Shown here in pieces: positions 52,698 to 61,590 of a DNA stretch of 64,000 nucleotides; position 1 is the stretch's first letter, and each line of letters begins with the position of its first letter. The notes under the pieces were generated by a model. The model had not been told where the DNA came from. It made no database searches and saw nothing but the letters and a program-made list of their open reading frames with translations. The position numbers and the translations under genes were made by a program. The stretch lies in NCBI RefSeq assembly GCF_015550425.1, contig NZ_JADNAT010000004.1, positions 62,001 through 126,000 on the forward strand, read 5' to 3'. The stretch comes from Clostridium sp. 1001275B_160808_H3 (GTDB taxonomy: Bacteria; Bacillota; Clostridia; Clostridiales; Clostridiaceae).

Positions 52698-54368
52698 ATG
52701 AATTATCAAAAGTATAAAAGGTTTCAAACAATCAAGTTAAAGGAAAGAACATGGCCAGATAATGAAATTAAAAAAGCGCCTATATGGTGTAGTGTTGATT
52801 TAAGAGACGGAAATCAAGCATTAATTAATCCTATGACAGTAGAAGAAAAAATAAAAATGTTTAATCTTTTAATAGAATTAGGATTTAAAGAAATAGAAGT
52901 TGGATTTCCATCAGCATCTCAAATAGAGTTTGATTTTTTAAGAACTTTAGTAGAAAATAACTTGATTCCTGAAGGGGTAAAGGTTCAAGTTTTAACACAA
53001 GCTAGGCCACATTTAATACAAAAGACTTTTGAAGCTTTAGAAGGAGTAAAAGAAGCTATAGTTCATATATATAATTCCACATCTATATTACAAAGAGATG
53101 TTGTATTTAATATGAGCAAAGATGAAATAAAGTCTATAGCAGTAGAGGGAACAAAATTAGTAAAAGAGTATGCAAACTCTTTTAATGGAAAGTTATACTT
53201 AGAATATTCACCAGAAAGTTTTACAGGAACAGAGGTTGACTATGCACTTGAAGTATGTGAAGCTGTATTAGATACATGGGGAGCTAGTAATGATAATAAA
53301 GTAATAATAAATCTTCCATCTACAGTAGAAATGGATACACCTAATGTATTTGCAGATCAAATAGAATGGATGTCTAGAAATTTTAGTAATAGAAATAGAT
53401 TAATATTAAGTGTACATCCACATAATGACAGAGGAACAGGAGTTGCAACTGCAGAGCTTGCAATGTTGGCAGGTGCAGATAGAGTTGAAGGAACTTTATT
53501 TGGAAATGGAGAACGAACAGGAAATGTTGATATATTAAATTTAGCATACAATATGTTTTCTCATGGCATAGATCCTGAGCTAAAATTAGACAATATAAAC
53601 AAAATAATAGATATATATGAAAAGTGTTGCAAAATACCTGTTCATATAAGACATCCTTATGCTGGCGAACTTGTATTTACTGCATTTTCAGGTTCTCATC
53701 AAGATGCAATAAATAAAGGTATGAAGAAATATATAGAGAGAAATAGTGATATTTGGGAAGTTCCATATTTACCGATAGATCCTAGTGATTTAGGAAGAGA
53801 ATATGAAGCTTTAGTGAGGATAAATAGTCAATCTGGAAAAGGTGGAGTAGCCTTTGTATTAGAAAGTCATTTTGGATATAAGATGCCAAAGAGCATGCAT
53901 AAGGAGTTTGGAGATATAATACAAAAGATAACAGAAAAACGTGGAGAAATATCACCAAAGGTAATTATAGAGAAATTTAAAGAAGAGTATTTAGATGTTG
54001 AAGGACCATTTAAATTATTAAAATTTAAGATAGAAGATAGTGATAGTTTAAATATTGAATCACAAAATACTAAAATAGATGTTACATTCTTATTCAATGG
54101 AGAAGAAAAGAGTTTTATAGCAGAAGGAAATGGACCAATAGATTCATTAAAGAAAGCATTAATTAAAAGTAATTTAATTAAAACTACAATACTAGATTAT
54201 GCAGAACATTCTTTAGGAGAAGGTTCAGAAGCTAAAGCAGCAGCTTATGTTGAGATGAAAAGGTTAGATAATTCTAAGGTTACTTTTGGAGTAGGAGTAG
54301 ATAGTAATATAACTATAGCATCGATAAAAGCAGTATTTAGTGCAATAAATAGACTGTATAGAAATTAA
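52698..54368 (+). CDS. leuA: 2-isopropylmalate synthase (LeuA type 2)
   Basis: Condenses acetyl-CoA with 2-oxoisovalerate, the first committed step of leucine synthesis. The 556-residue length and N-terminus (YKRFQTIKLKERTWPDNEI) mark the LeuA type 2 group. The DRE-TIM metallolyase motif is SVDLRDGNQAL near residue 33, the metal-binding HPHNDRGTG is near 240, and a C-terminal LeuA dimer/regulatory domain covers about 430-556. It is controlled by the T-box just upstream, and no other leu gene follows; two terminators come next. Confidence 0.96.
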   Translation: MNYQKYKRFQTIKLKERTWPDNEIKKAPIWCSVDLRDGNQALINPMTVEEKIKMFNLLIELGFKEIEVGFPSASQIEFDFLRTLVENNLIPEGVKVQVLTQARPHLIQKTFEALEGVKEAIVHIYNSTSILQRDVVFNMSKDEIKSIAVEGTKLVKEYANSFNGKLYLEYSPESFTGTEVDYALEVCEAVLDTWGASNDNKVIINLPSTVEMDTPNVFADQIEWMSRNFSNRNRLILSVHPHNDRGTGVATAELAMLAGADRVEGTLFGNGERTGNVDILNLAYNMFSHGIDPELKLDNINKIIDIYEKCCKIPVHIRHPYAGELVFTAFSGSHQDAINKGMKKYIERNSDIWEVPYLPIDPSDLGREYEALVRINSQSGKGGVAFVLESHFGYKMPKSMHKEFGDIIQKITEKRGEISPKVIIEKFKEEYLDVEGPFKLLKFKIEDSDSLNIESQNTKIDVTFLFNGEEKSFIAEGNGPIDSLKKALIKSNLIKTTILDYAEHSLGEGSEAKAAAYVEMKRLDNSKVTFGVGVDSNITIASIKAVFSAINRLYRN

Positions 54369-54398
54369 AATTAGGATAGAAGTATTATTTAAATGAAA

Positions 54399-54512
54399 AA
54401 ATGAAAGAATGAAGGGAGTTTTGTTTTATAAATCTTAAATTTAATTATGCAAAGCACTGTTTATTCGAAAATCCTTAAGGATTTTTTATCTGAACTTTTC
54501 ATTCTTTCATTT
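54399..54512 (+). repeat. 114-nt inverted-repeat element downstream of leuA
   Basis: AAATGAAAGAATGAA (54399-54413) and its exact complement (54498-54512) bracket 84 nt that themselves contain a terminator-like hairpin. It could be a structured RNA, a MITE-like insertion or a composite terminator. No ORF is involved. Confidence 0.6.
54468..54489 (+). terminator. First terminator after leuA
   Basis: AAAATCC-TTAA-GGATTTT hairpin followed by TT, lying inside the inverted-repeat element. Confidence 0.7.
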
Positions 54513-54629
54513 CTTAATTATGTTATTAAATGTAAATGGAATATACTAAAAAATAGTGTTGTTGTAGTATCAAATAAATATTTAGTAATAGTATTATTAT
54601 GCGAGTTAGTTGTTAATAGATTAAGTATT

Positions 54630-54656
54630 AAGAGGTTGTTACGACCTCTTTTTTAT
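54630..54656 (+). terminator. Second terminator upstream of padR
   Basis: AAGAGGT (54630-54636) pairs with ACCTCTT (54644-54650), extended by GU/GC pairs into the loop, then TTTTTATTT. Confidence 0.82.
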
Positions 54657-54732
54657 TTACAGACTAAATTAGAAAAATACCTTGCATTACGAGGTAAAGT
54701 TCAGTACAATTTTAATGGGGGTGAGTAAATAT

Positions 54733-55050
54733 TTGGATAAAGAGTTACTTAAAGGATTTTTAGATATATTAATATTATCTTTATTAAGTAAAAAGGATAT
54801 GTACGCTTATGAAATATCTAAGGTTATTATGGAGTATTCAAATAGCTCAATAATTATAGGAGAAGGTACACTATATCCTGCATTAAAAAGATTTTGTGAT
54901 AATGGGTACTTGGAATTTTACTGGATTCAAAGAGATAATAACTCAGTTAAAAGAAAATACTATAGGCTGACAACAAAAGGGGTAGACTATCTTACGTATA
55001 AAAAGAATGAATATGACAAAATTAAGTCATTAATAGAAAATATTGTGTAG
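54733..55050 (+). CDS. PadR family transcriptional regulator
   Basis: A 105-residue winged-helix regulator of the PadR-s1 type. The typical block is LLKGFLDILILSLLSKKDMYAYEISKVI, followed by IGEGTLYPALKRFCDNGYLEFYW and KRKYYRLTTKGVDYL. The TTG at 54733 is seven to eight nt after GGGGGTGAG and gives the usual DKELLKG start; the ATG at 54715 overlaps the ribosome binding site. It sits 15 nt upstream of a membrane protein gene with a permease-prefix domain, a standard PadR partner, which it probably represses. Confidence 0.92.
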   Translation: MDKELLKGFLDILILSLLSKKDMYAYEISKVIMEYSNSSIIIGEGTLYPALKRFCDNGYLEFYWIQRDNNSVKRKYYRLTTKGVDYLTYKKNEYDKIKSLIENIV

Positions 55051-55065
55051 ATAGGGGAAGTTAAC

Positions 55066-55734
55066 ATGAATAAAATATGTAAATATGCTAAAAAATCAGT
55101 AAGAAAATTGGATATGACATTAAAAGAAAGAAGAGAATTAGAACTTGAATTTATTGATCACATGACTGAAATTTATAATAATTATAAAGATGAAGGTTAT
55201 TCTGAAGAAGACGCTACTATAAAGTCAATAAACACTTTTAAGAAAGATAATTTTAAAGTAATTGATAATAGTAAAAAAATAAATAAGCTTTTATATTTTA
55301 TTTTTGGATTATATTGTGTTGGATTTGCTTTAATATATTTCTATGCATCCTTTAGATTTGATTTCTTTCATACAAGGATTAATATAAACTGGCTAATTCC
55401 ATTTAAACGCACATTATTTCACTTAACAGAATCTTTTCAAAATAATAATATGAGTATTGAGTTTTTAAAAGCACAACTATTGTTTTTTATAGCTTTTATT
55501 CCACTTGGAACTTTCATCCCAATTATAATTTCTAAGTATAACTCCTTTGCTGACAACTTTAAAATATATTTATTTATATCAATAACGTTACAACTTATTA
55601 AGATTCCACTTGGACATGGAATTGTATGTATAGATTATATAATTATAGGAATAGTAGGATGCTTAATTGGGTATGGATTATTAAAGATGATACATAAGAC
55701 TATATTGAACGTAAATACTGCTAAATTAATATAA
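55066..55734 (+). CDS. HAAS-domain membrane protein with VanZ-like region
   Basis: A 222-residue protein. Residues 1-65 form the helical HAAS/permease-prefix domain (KSVRKLDMTLKERRELELEFIDHMTEIYNNYKDEGYSEEDATIKSI), found next to PadR regulators. Four membrane helices follow, and the last three with NWLIPFKRTL, FIAFIPLGTFIPII and IDYIIIGIVGCLIGYGLL resemble a VanZ-like domain. The link of the two parts suggests a PadR-controlled membrane stress function. Two hairpins follow the stop. Confidence 0.75.
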   Translation: MNKICKYAKKSVRKLDMTLKERRELELEFIDHMTEIYNNYKDEGYSEEDATIKSINTFKKDNFKVIDNSKKINKLLYFIFGLYCVGFALIYFYASFRFDFFHTRININWLIPFKRTLFHLTESFQNNNMSIEFLKAQLLFFIAFIPLGTFIPIIISKYNSFADNFKIYLFISITLQLIKIPLGHGIVCIDYIIIGIVGCLIGYGLLKMIHKTILNVNTAKLI

Positions 55735-55803
55735 TAAATTTGTTATTGAACAAATTTATTATGAACTAGAAAAGGTCGAGCATAAACCCGACCTTTATTT
55801 TTG
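55733..55803 (+). terminator. Tandem hairpins between the HAAS/VanZ gene and aspartate decarboxylase gene
   Basis: The first hairpin is a perfect 12-bp AT stem (55733-55744 with 55749-55760) on the stop codon. The second, AAAGGTCG with CGACCTTT (55771-55778, 55789-55796), is followed by ATTTTTG and should terminate the plus strand; its mirror serves the convergent gene. Confidence 0.8.
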
Positions 55804-55837
55804 TGATTTTTATTATATATTAAAGTATTAAATAGTT

Positions 55838-57490
55838 TTATAAATTTTCAGCTTTTTCTTCTGACCATTGATTTTCTTGCCATTCTTTAAGTAAATCATC
55901 AAGAATTTTTCTTAAAACTTTACCTATGATATAGTAGCAATTATCATTTAGATTAGCTAGTGAAACTCTTAGAGACCATTCAGAAGAAGCAAATCCATCT
56001 CCATTTAATAGAATCACAGAGTAATTTTTAGCTAAATCATATAATATATCAAATGGCGTATAATTTGATAATATATAGTTAGCAAAATCTTCATTAAATT
56101 TACTTCTTGCCCAATCAATTATGTTTAATTCAGTATAATAAGAAGCATCATTAGGATTTTCTACTAGGTCTAATTCCATACCTTCAAATAATAAAGCTTT
56201 ACGTTTTTTGCATATCTCAATAGTGAGATTTTTATACCTATTATTAGAATCAACAAGAGCAAATGCACAAAATAATGCCATTTGAACTTGCTGTGGAGTT
56301 GATAAACCAGCAGTATGATTTAAGGCAACTTGTCTACTATCTGCAACTAATCTGTCAATGAATTTTATATCATTAGGATTAGATGACATATGTTTATATC
56401 TTTTATTTATTTCAATTTTATCATCAGAAGAAAGATTTAATAAAAGATTATTAAATACATTATTTTCACTTAATAATATTGTACCAAGTCTCCAACCTGT
56501 AACACCAAAGTATTTTGATAAAGAGTACACTCCTAATGTATTGTATGGTAAATGTGCAATTATAGATTTGAAATTATCTATAAATGTACAATAAACATCA
56601 TCAGTTATTATCATTAAATTTGGATTGTAGTTTTTAACTACATTAACTAAGTTGTTTTTACATTCATCACTTAATGCTATTGAAGCAGGATTATTTGGAT
56701 TAACAATAAATAATGCTTTTATGCCAGTATCTTTAAGTTTTTCTAATTCTTCAATTGGATACTGCCAAGTTGGATTATTATTTTCATCTAATTCATTTGC
56801 ATGAATTCTTACAACTTCAAAATTATAATTAGGTAAGTGAGGAATTTCTAAGTATGGTGTAAATATAGGTGTCATTAAAGCAATTTTATCACCTTTATTT
56901 AACAGCTTGTTTGCTGTTAGAGAATCAAAAATATAACACATTGCAGCAGTTCCACCTTCTACAGCAAAAACATCAAATTTATTATTAAATTTAGTATCAC
57001 CACATAATTCCTTTAGTAAGTATTTATTAACTATCTTTTCCATATGCATAAGCATTCTATCTGGAACTGGATAGTTATCACCAATAATTCCATCAGTAAT
57101 TTCAAATAGAAAATCATCTGGAATAAAATTAAGTTCATCAATACAATAGTTTATTATTTCTTTTAATAAATGAATTCCTGGTAAATTAGTATTCTTATTA
57201 TAATAATCTAAAAATCTTTCATAAATACCAGATTTGCTAACCATACCTGCTAAATCATCCATACATAAGTTTCTTTGGCATTCTAATACTGCGAATTGCC
57301 CAAGAGTGAAGAAGGCTTGTCTAGGTGTTGAAGAAGTCCAGTTAGGATTACCTCTACCAGCATCTAAAATATTTCCATTAAATTTTTCTTTATTAAGGTT
57401 AGCTAATTTTATTAATTTATCTTTAAATTCGAAAGGGCTTATTTTACCATAAAGGTTTGATAAGTAATCCTTTGTTAATGTTATATCCAT
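55838..57490 (-). CDS. Bifunctional aspartate aminotransferase / aspartate 4-decarboxylase
   Basis: A PLP enzyme of fold type I that releases CO2 from L-aspartate to form L-alanine and also transaminates. The 550-residue length and N-terminal arm (LDAGRGNPNWTSSTPRQAFF) separate it from ordinary aminotransferases. The Schiff-base lysine is in YSLSKYFGVTGWRLG, and NPNNPASIALS and ITDDVYC complete the cofactor site. The ribosome binding site is AAGGAG. The gene is divergent from an AGCS-type amino acid symporter. Confidence 0.93.
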   Translation of the reverse strand: MDITLTKDYLSNLYGKISPFEFKDKLIKLANLNKEKFNGNILDAGRGNPNWTSSTPRQAFFTLGQFAVLECQRNLCMDDLAGMVSKSGIYERFLDYYNKNTNLPGIHLLKEIINYCIDELNFIPDDFLFEITDGIIGDNYPVPDRMLMHMEKIVNKYLLKELCGDTKFNNKFDVFAVEGGTAAMCYIFDSLTANKLLNKGDKIALMTPIFTPYLEIPHLPNYNFEVVRIHANELDENNNPTWQYPIEELEKLKDTGIKALFIVNPNNPASIALSDECKNNLVNVVKNYNPNLMIITDDVYCTFIDNFKSIIAHLPYNTLGVYSLSKYFGVTGWRLGTILLSENNVFNNLLLNLSSDDKIEINKRYKHMSSNPNDIKFIDRLVADSRQVALNHTAGLSTPQQVQMALFCAFALVDSNNRYKNLTIEICKKRKALLFEGMELDLVENPNDASYYTELNIIDWARSKFNEDFANYILSNYTPFDILYDLAKNYSVILLNGDGFASSEWSLRVSLANLNDNCYYIIGKVLRKILDDLLKEWQENQWSEEKAENL

Positions 57491-57727
57491 TATGGGTACT
57501 CCTTTTCAAATATACTATTAATTCCTACTAAATAGTATATAGCCATATTCTAAAAAATCAAGGAATTCTTGCAAAAAATATAATTACTGAAATAAAAGAT
57601 GCAAAAAATGCTAATTTATTAAAATATATAAGTCATAAAAGATATAAAATTATTAATATGTTAAATGTTAATAATTATAAAATTAAAAATTATTAAGTGG
57701 ATATTTTATAATTAATACAAAGAATAG

Positions 57728-57756
57728 TTGAAATTTTTAGTATAAGCGTATATAAT
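57728..57756 (+). promoter_or_regulatory. Promoter of the glycine-riboswitch transcript
   Basis: TTGAAA (57728-57733) and TATAAT (57751-57756) are 17 nt apart, placing the start near 57763, just before the riboswitch. The spacer from 57491 to 57727 holds no gene; a frame is open at 57532-57696 without a start signal. Confidence 0.8.
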
Positions 57757-57779
57757 TATAATACAATTTAATAATGTTC

Positions 57780-57955
57780 GGTTGAAGGTAGTGGGAGAGA
57801 GATTTTTAGATAAATCCACCGAAGAAGTAAATCTTTCAGGTATTAGGACCGCTATTGGACGAACCTCTGGAGAGACTCAGAGATGAGCACCGAAGGAGCA
57901 AGATAATTTAAATTTTAAATTATTGAAACTCTCAGGTAAAAGGACAGGGGATAAG
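57780..57955 (+). promoter_or_regulatory. Tandem glycine riboswitch
   Basis: Two glycine aptamers follow each other. The first runs from about GGTTGAAG to TTGGACGAACC (57780-57864) and holds GGGAGAGA and CACCGAAGAAG. The second (57865-57955) holds CTCTGGAGAGA, GAGCACCGAAGGAGCAA and CTCTCAGGTAAAAGGACAG. These are the conserved words of gcvT-type riboswitches. Confidence 0.96.
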
Positions 57956-58011
57956 ATAGGTCTATAAAGTTTTATTATTTTTTAGGGCTTATTTACCTAT
58001 CTATTCTCCTC
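57947..58011 (+). promoter_or_regulatory. Expression platform of the glycine riboswitch
   Basis: GGGGATAAGATAGGT (57947-57961) can pair with ACCTATCTATTCTCC (57994-58008). No T tract follows. The CCTCC at 58007-58011 could instead pair with the GGGGG ribosome binding site at 58029-58033, so control may be on translation. Confidence 0.5.
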
Positions 58012-58041
58012 CGTAAATTTCAATTTAAGGGGGATTTTTTT

Positions 58042-59436
58042 ATGTTAAATCAAATTCAATCAATTTTAAGTACTATTGATAGTATAATATGGGGACCACC
58101 TTTATTAATACTGCTAGTAGGGACAGGAATATATTTGACATGGAGATTAAAGCTTCTGCAAATATTTAAATTACCTTTAGCACTAAGATATATATTTTCA
58201 AAAGAGGAAGATAATGATCAAGATGCAAAAGGTGATGTATCTAGTTATGGAGCATTATGCACCGCTTTATCAGCAACTATAGGAACAGGGAATATAGTTG
58301 GAGTCGCTACTGCAATTAAAGCTGGAGGACCAGGGGCATTATTTTGGATGTGGATAGCAGCATTTTTTGGTATGGCAACTAAATATGCAGAAGGATTACT
58401 TGCTATAAAATATAGAGAAGTAGATGAGAATGGACAAATGTCTGGTGGACCAATGTATTATATAAAAAATGGTTTAGGATTAAATTGGTTAGCTAAATTA
58501 TTTGCAATATTTGGGGTAGGAGTTGCTCTACTTGGAATAGGGACATTTGGACAAGTAAAGTCAATTGCTGATGCTGCACAAATAGGATTTAATATTCCAT
58601 TAGCAGTAACAGCAATAGTAGTTACTATGTTAGTTGCTTTAGTTACTCTAGGAGGAATAAAAAGAATTTCAAGTGTATCAGAAAAAGTTGTGCCTTTCAT
58701 GGCTATACTATATATAGTAGGAGTTATATTGGTTTTAGGTTTCAATTTTACAAAAATACCATCAGCTATTAGTTTAATAATAAGGAGTGCATTCAATCCT
58801 GAAGCAGCCTTAGGTGGAGCTGTAGGAATAACAATTTCAATTGCTATGCAAAGAGGAATTGGAAGAGGAGTATTTTCAAATGAAGCAGGGCTTGGTAGTG
58901 CTCCTATAGCAGCTGCGGCAGCAAAAACAAAGTCCCCTGTTAAACAAGGATTAATTTCAATGACAGGAACATTTATTGATACGATAATAATTTGTACAAT
59001 GACAGGGCTAGTTATAGTTGTTACAGGAAGCTTTAGTGGAAATTTGGAAGGTGCCGCTTTAACTACAGCAGCTTTTGAAAATGGATTACCAATAGCTTTA
59101 TTAGGAAAGTATATAGTTAATATAGGACTGATGTTCTTTGCATTTACAACTATATTAGGATGGAATTATTATGGTGAAAGATGTATAGAATATCTATTTG
59201 GTGTAAAGGGAATAAAACCTTATAAAGTTATTTTTATAGCCTTTGTAGCAGTAGGACCTTTTTTACCATTAGAGATGATTTTTATTATAGCAGATATAGT
59301 TAATGGACTTATGGCATTTCCCAATCTAATTGGATTGATAGGATTAAGACATGTGATAATTTCAGAGACAGAAAGATTTTTTCATGATTTAAAAGAAAAA
59401 GATAATTCAGCAGTTGAAGAGAAAATGACAGTTTAA
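58042..59436 (+). CDS. AGCS family sodium:alanine/glycine symporter
   Basis: A 464-residue transporter with ten or eleven helices that takes up alanine or glycine with sodium. Family signatures are WGPPLLILLVGTGIYLTWRL near the start, CTALSATIGTGNIVGVATAI (sodium site region), GGPMYYIKNGL, and RGIGRGVFSNEAGLGSAPIAAA. The glycine riboswitch just upstream argues for glycine as a substrate. The neighbouring minus-strand gene makes alanine from aspartate, so alanine is also possible. The ribosome binding site is AAGGGGG. A terminator overlaps the stop codon. Confidence 0.95.
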   Translation: MLNQIQSILSTIDSIIWGPPLLILLVGTGIYLTWRLKLLQIFKLPLALRYIFSKEEDNDQDAKGDVSSYGALCTALSATIGTGNIVGVATAIKAGGPGALFWMWIAAFFGMATKYAEGLLAIKYREVDENGQMSGGPMYYIKNGLGLNWLAKLFAIFGVGVALLGIGTFGQVKSIADAAQIGFNIPLAVTAIVVTMLVALVTLGGIKRISSVSEKVVPFMAILYIVGVILVLGFNFTKIPSAISLIIRSAFNPEAALGGAVGITISIAMQRGIGRGVFSNEAGLGSAPIAAAAAKTKSPVKQGLISMTGTFIDTIIICTMTGLVIVVTGSFSGNLEGAALTTAAFENGLPIALLGKYIVNIGLMFFAFTTILGWNYYGERCIEYLFGVKGIKPYKVIFIAFVAVGPFLPLEMIFIIADIVNGLMAFPNLIGLIGLRHVIISETERFFHDLKEKDNSAVEEKMTV

Positions 59437-59458
59437 GGTGGAGAAATCCACCTTTTTT
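59435..59458 (+). terminator. Terminator of the AGCS symporter gene
   Basis: AAGGTGGA-GAAA-TCCACCTT is a perfect hairpin over the end of the stop codon, followed by TTTT. The AT-rich spacer from here to 59729 shows no further element. Confidence 0.92.
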
Positions 59459-59729
59459 ATATAAATAAAAGAGTGATTAACTTAGAAAGCTAAGTAGTAA
59501 TTTATAGATATTGAATTTTATATGGTTTGATTAATAATCTATATAAATAGAATTAGTAGAATTTTCAAGAGTTAATAAACATATTTTAGTAAATTAGCAT
59601 AAATTTAAGTAAATATAATATTAGTTTATTAAATATTAATTAAATTTTTATAATAAACTTTATATAAATAAAATATTGTTTATAATGGATGTATATATTT
59701 ATAAAGAAAACTATTTTGGAGGTGAGTTT

Positions 59730-60701
59730 TTGGAGTATAAAGGTACATATAAAGGTATAGGTGATTATAAGGAGAATTATATTAAAGGTGGTATAAAGAA
59801 AATATTATTAATGATAATTTTTATTGTTACATTTATAAGCACATTAGTATTTATAACATCTAAATTTATTAATAATGGTAGTGAAGAAACGTTACTTTCA
59901 AATGATGATATAATTAAATATATAAATATATGTGATGACGCAAGTAGTGGAGGATTTCAATTAAATTGGCAAGAAATAGCTTCAATAAGTGGAGCCATAA
60001 ATAATGGGAATTTTGAGATAGATAATGATGTTATAAGTAAAATAGTAAATTCATTTTATAAAAAGGATAATAACGGGAATGTTGCTGACTTAAATAGCTT
60101 TAAATCAGTAGTTAAATCCTTAAAATTAAATAATGAGGAAGAAGAAAAAGCGAATAAATATCTTGAAGGACTAAAAAATAATTATATTAATAGAGAGTTA
60201 GTAAAAGATAATTCTAAACTTGAATTCATAGATAATATATCAGAGATTGCTTTTGATAATTATGAAAGCTATGGGATACTACCTTCAGTTACGATTGCTC
60301 AAGCTATTTTAGAATCAGGATGGGGAGAGTCTAAATTATCATCGCAGTATAATAATCTTTTTGGTATAAAAGCTGACGAAAGATGGAGCGGAGATAGTGT
60401 TGATCTTGAAACTAAAGAAAATTATGATGATGTTATTGTTGGAGCATTTAGATCATATAAAGATATAAAATCATCTATAAAAGATCATGGTAAATTTTTA
60501 TGGGAAAATGAAAGATATTCTGCAAATGGATTATTTGAAGCTAAAAGTTATAAAGAACAAGCACAAGCTTTAGAAAATGCCGGCTATAGTACTGCAAAAG
60601 ATGAAGAAGGGAATTTAATTTATGGAGATAAATTAATAAGAGTTATTCAAGAAAATAATTTAATGTTATATGATACTGAGGTACAAAGAAAGCAAAAATA
60701 G
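59730..60701 (+). CDS. Membrane-anchored glucosaminidase (GH73)
   Basis: A peptidoglycan hydrolase of about 323 residues. A membrane helix near residues 24-46 anchors it outside the cell. The GH73 domain fills the last 150 residues: the catalytic Glu lies in AQAILESGWGESKLS, and NNLFGIKAD, FRSYKDIKSSIKDH and YSTAKD...YGDKLIRVI follow in family order. I chose TTG 59730, with GGAGGTGAG five to six nt before it; an ATG at 59676 lies upstream of that site. The middle region is helical and may regulate or extend the enzyme. It is a single-gene unit. Confidence 0.88.
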   Translation: MEYKGTYKGIGDYKENYIKGGIKKILLMIIFIVTFISTLVFITSKFINNGSEETLLSNDDIIKYINICDDASSGGFQLNWQEIASISGAINNGNFEIDNDVISKIVNSFYKKDNNGNVADLNSFKSVVKSLKLNNEEEEKANKYLEGLKNNYINRELVKDNSKLEFIDNISEIAFDNYESYGILPSVTIAQAILESGWGESKLSSQYNNLFGIKADERWSGDSVDLETKENYDDVIVGAFRSYKDIKSSIKDHGKFLWENERYSANGLFEAKSYKEQAQALENAGYSTAKDEEGNLIYGDKLIRVIQENNLMLYDTEVQRKQK

Positions 60702-60728
60702 AGCATTGGAAAACTAATGCTCTATTTT
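60695..60728 (+). terminator. Bidirectional terminator, glucosaminidase / acylphosphatase
   Basis: A perfect 13-bp stem (60695-60707 with 60716-60728) with an 8-nt loop covers the stop codons of two convergent genes. Confidence 0.88.
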
Positions 60729-60991
60729 ATTTTAAATTTAGTTTCTGATGGAACTAAATCAATTTCTTTCTTAGATATTGTATCTATTCTTATAAAATAA
60801 TTTCCTTTACTTATTATACTAATAAATTTCACTAATATCTTATCATCACCTTGAACTTCCATTTCTACCATACCATTATCCATATTACGAACCCATCCTG
60901 TTAAGTTAAGGTTAGTTGCATTCATTTGACAAAAATATCTAAATCCAACGCCTTGAACCCTACCTTTAACAATAATATAATATCTGACCAT
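60722..60991 (-). CDS. acyP: Acylphosphatase
   Basis: Hydrolyses acyl phosphates such as acetyl phosphate and carbamoyl phosphate. The 89-residue alpha/beta sandwich shows the catalytic Arg in GRVQGVGFRYF and the catalytic Asn in TGWVRNMDNGMVEMEVQG. The length is normal. The ribosome binding site is AAAGGAG. It is a lone gene, convergent with the glucosaminidase and divergent from ndk. Confidence 0.95.
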   Translation of the reverse strand: MVRYYIIVKGRVQGVGFRYFCQMNATNLNLTGWVRNMDNGMVEMEVQGDDKILVKFISIISKGNYFIRIDTISKKEIDLVPSETKFKIK

Positions 60992-61123
60992 AATCTCACT
61001 CCTTTATTAGAATAGTTATAAAAATTATAACATATCTACAATATTATTATGAAGAGAGGATTATTATTTTATATAAAAAATGGTATAATTTAGATGAGAA
61101 TTTAAAAAAAGAGGGGGAGTTTT

Positions 61124-61534
61124 ATGGAAAAGTCATTAGTACTTATAAAGCCAGATGCTGTAGAGAAAAACCTAATAGGAAAGATTATTAGTAAATATGA
61201 GGAAAATGATCTCAAAGTAACTGCGCTGAAAATGGAAACGATATCTAAGGAATTTGCGTGTAGACATTATGAAGAACATATTGGAAAAAGTTTTTTTGAA
61301 CCATTGATAGTTTTTATTACTAAAGGACCACTATGTGCATTAATATTAGAGGGAGACAATGCAATTGAAAAAATAAGAAAAATTAATGGAAGTACCAACC
61401 CGGAAGAAGCTAAAGAAGGAACTATAAGACAATTATATGCAGCAAACAATAGAGAAAATTGTGTTCATGCTTCTGATAGCATAGAAAGTGCTAAAAGAGA
61501 GATTAAATTATGGTTTGGAAATTCAAATTTATAA
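61124..61534 (+). CDS. ndk: Nucleoside diphosphate kinase
   Basis: Transfers gamma phosphate among nucleoside triphosphates through a phosphohistidine. The 136-residue protein begins EKSLVLIKPDAVEKNLIGKI, includes GSTNPEEAKEGTIRQLYA, and has the active-site His in NCVHASDS. An extended -10 (TGGTATAAT, 61081-61089) precedes it and the ribosome binding site is GAGGGGGAG. It is a single-gene unit with its own terminator. Many clostridia lack ndk or have it in variable positions. Confidence 0.96.
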   Translation: MEKSLVLIKPDAVEKNLIGKIISKYEENDLKVTALKMETISKEFACRHYEEHIGKSFFEPLIVFITKGPLCALILEGDNAIEKIRKINGSTNPEEAKEGTIRQLYAANNRENCVHASDSIESAKREIKLWFGNSNL

Positions 61535-61590
61535 ACTTAAAAAATATATTGTAGAGAATACTTAATTTAGTATATAAAATTTTAAAAAAT

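Noticed and set aside
54447..54728. 93-codon plus-strand ORF between leuA and padR
   Set aside because: It spans two rho-independent terminators and the start region of padR, has no ribosome binding site, and its composition is unlike a protein.
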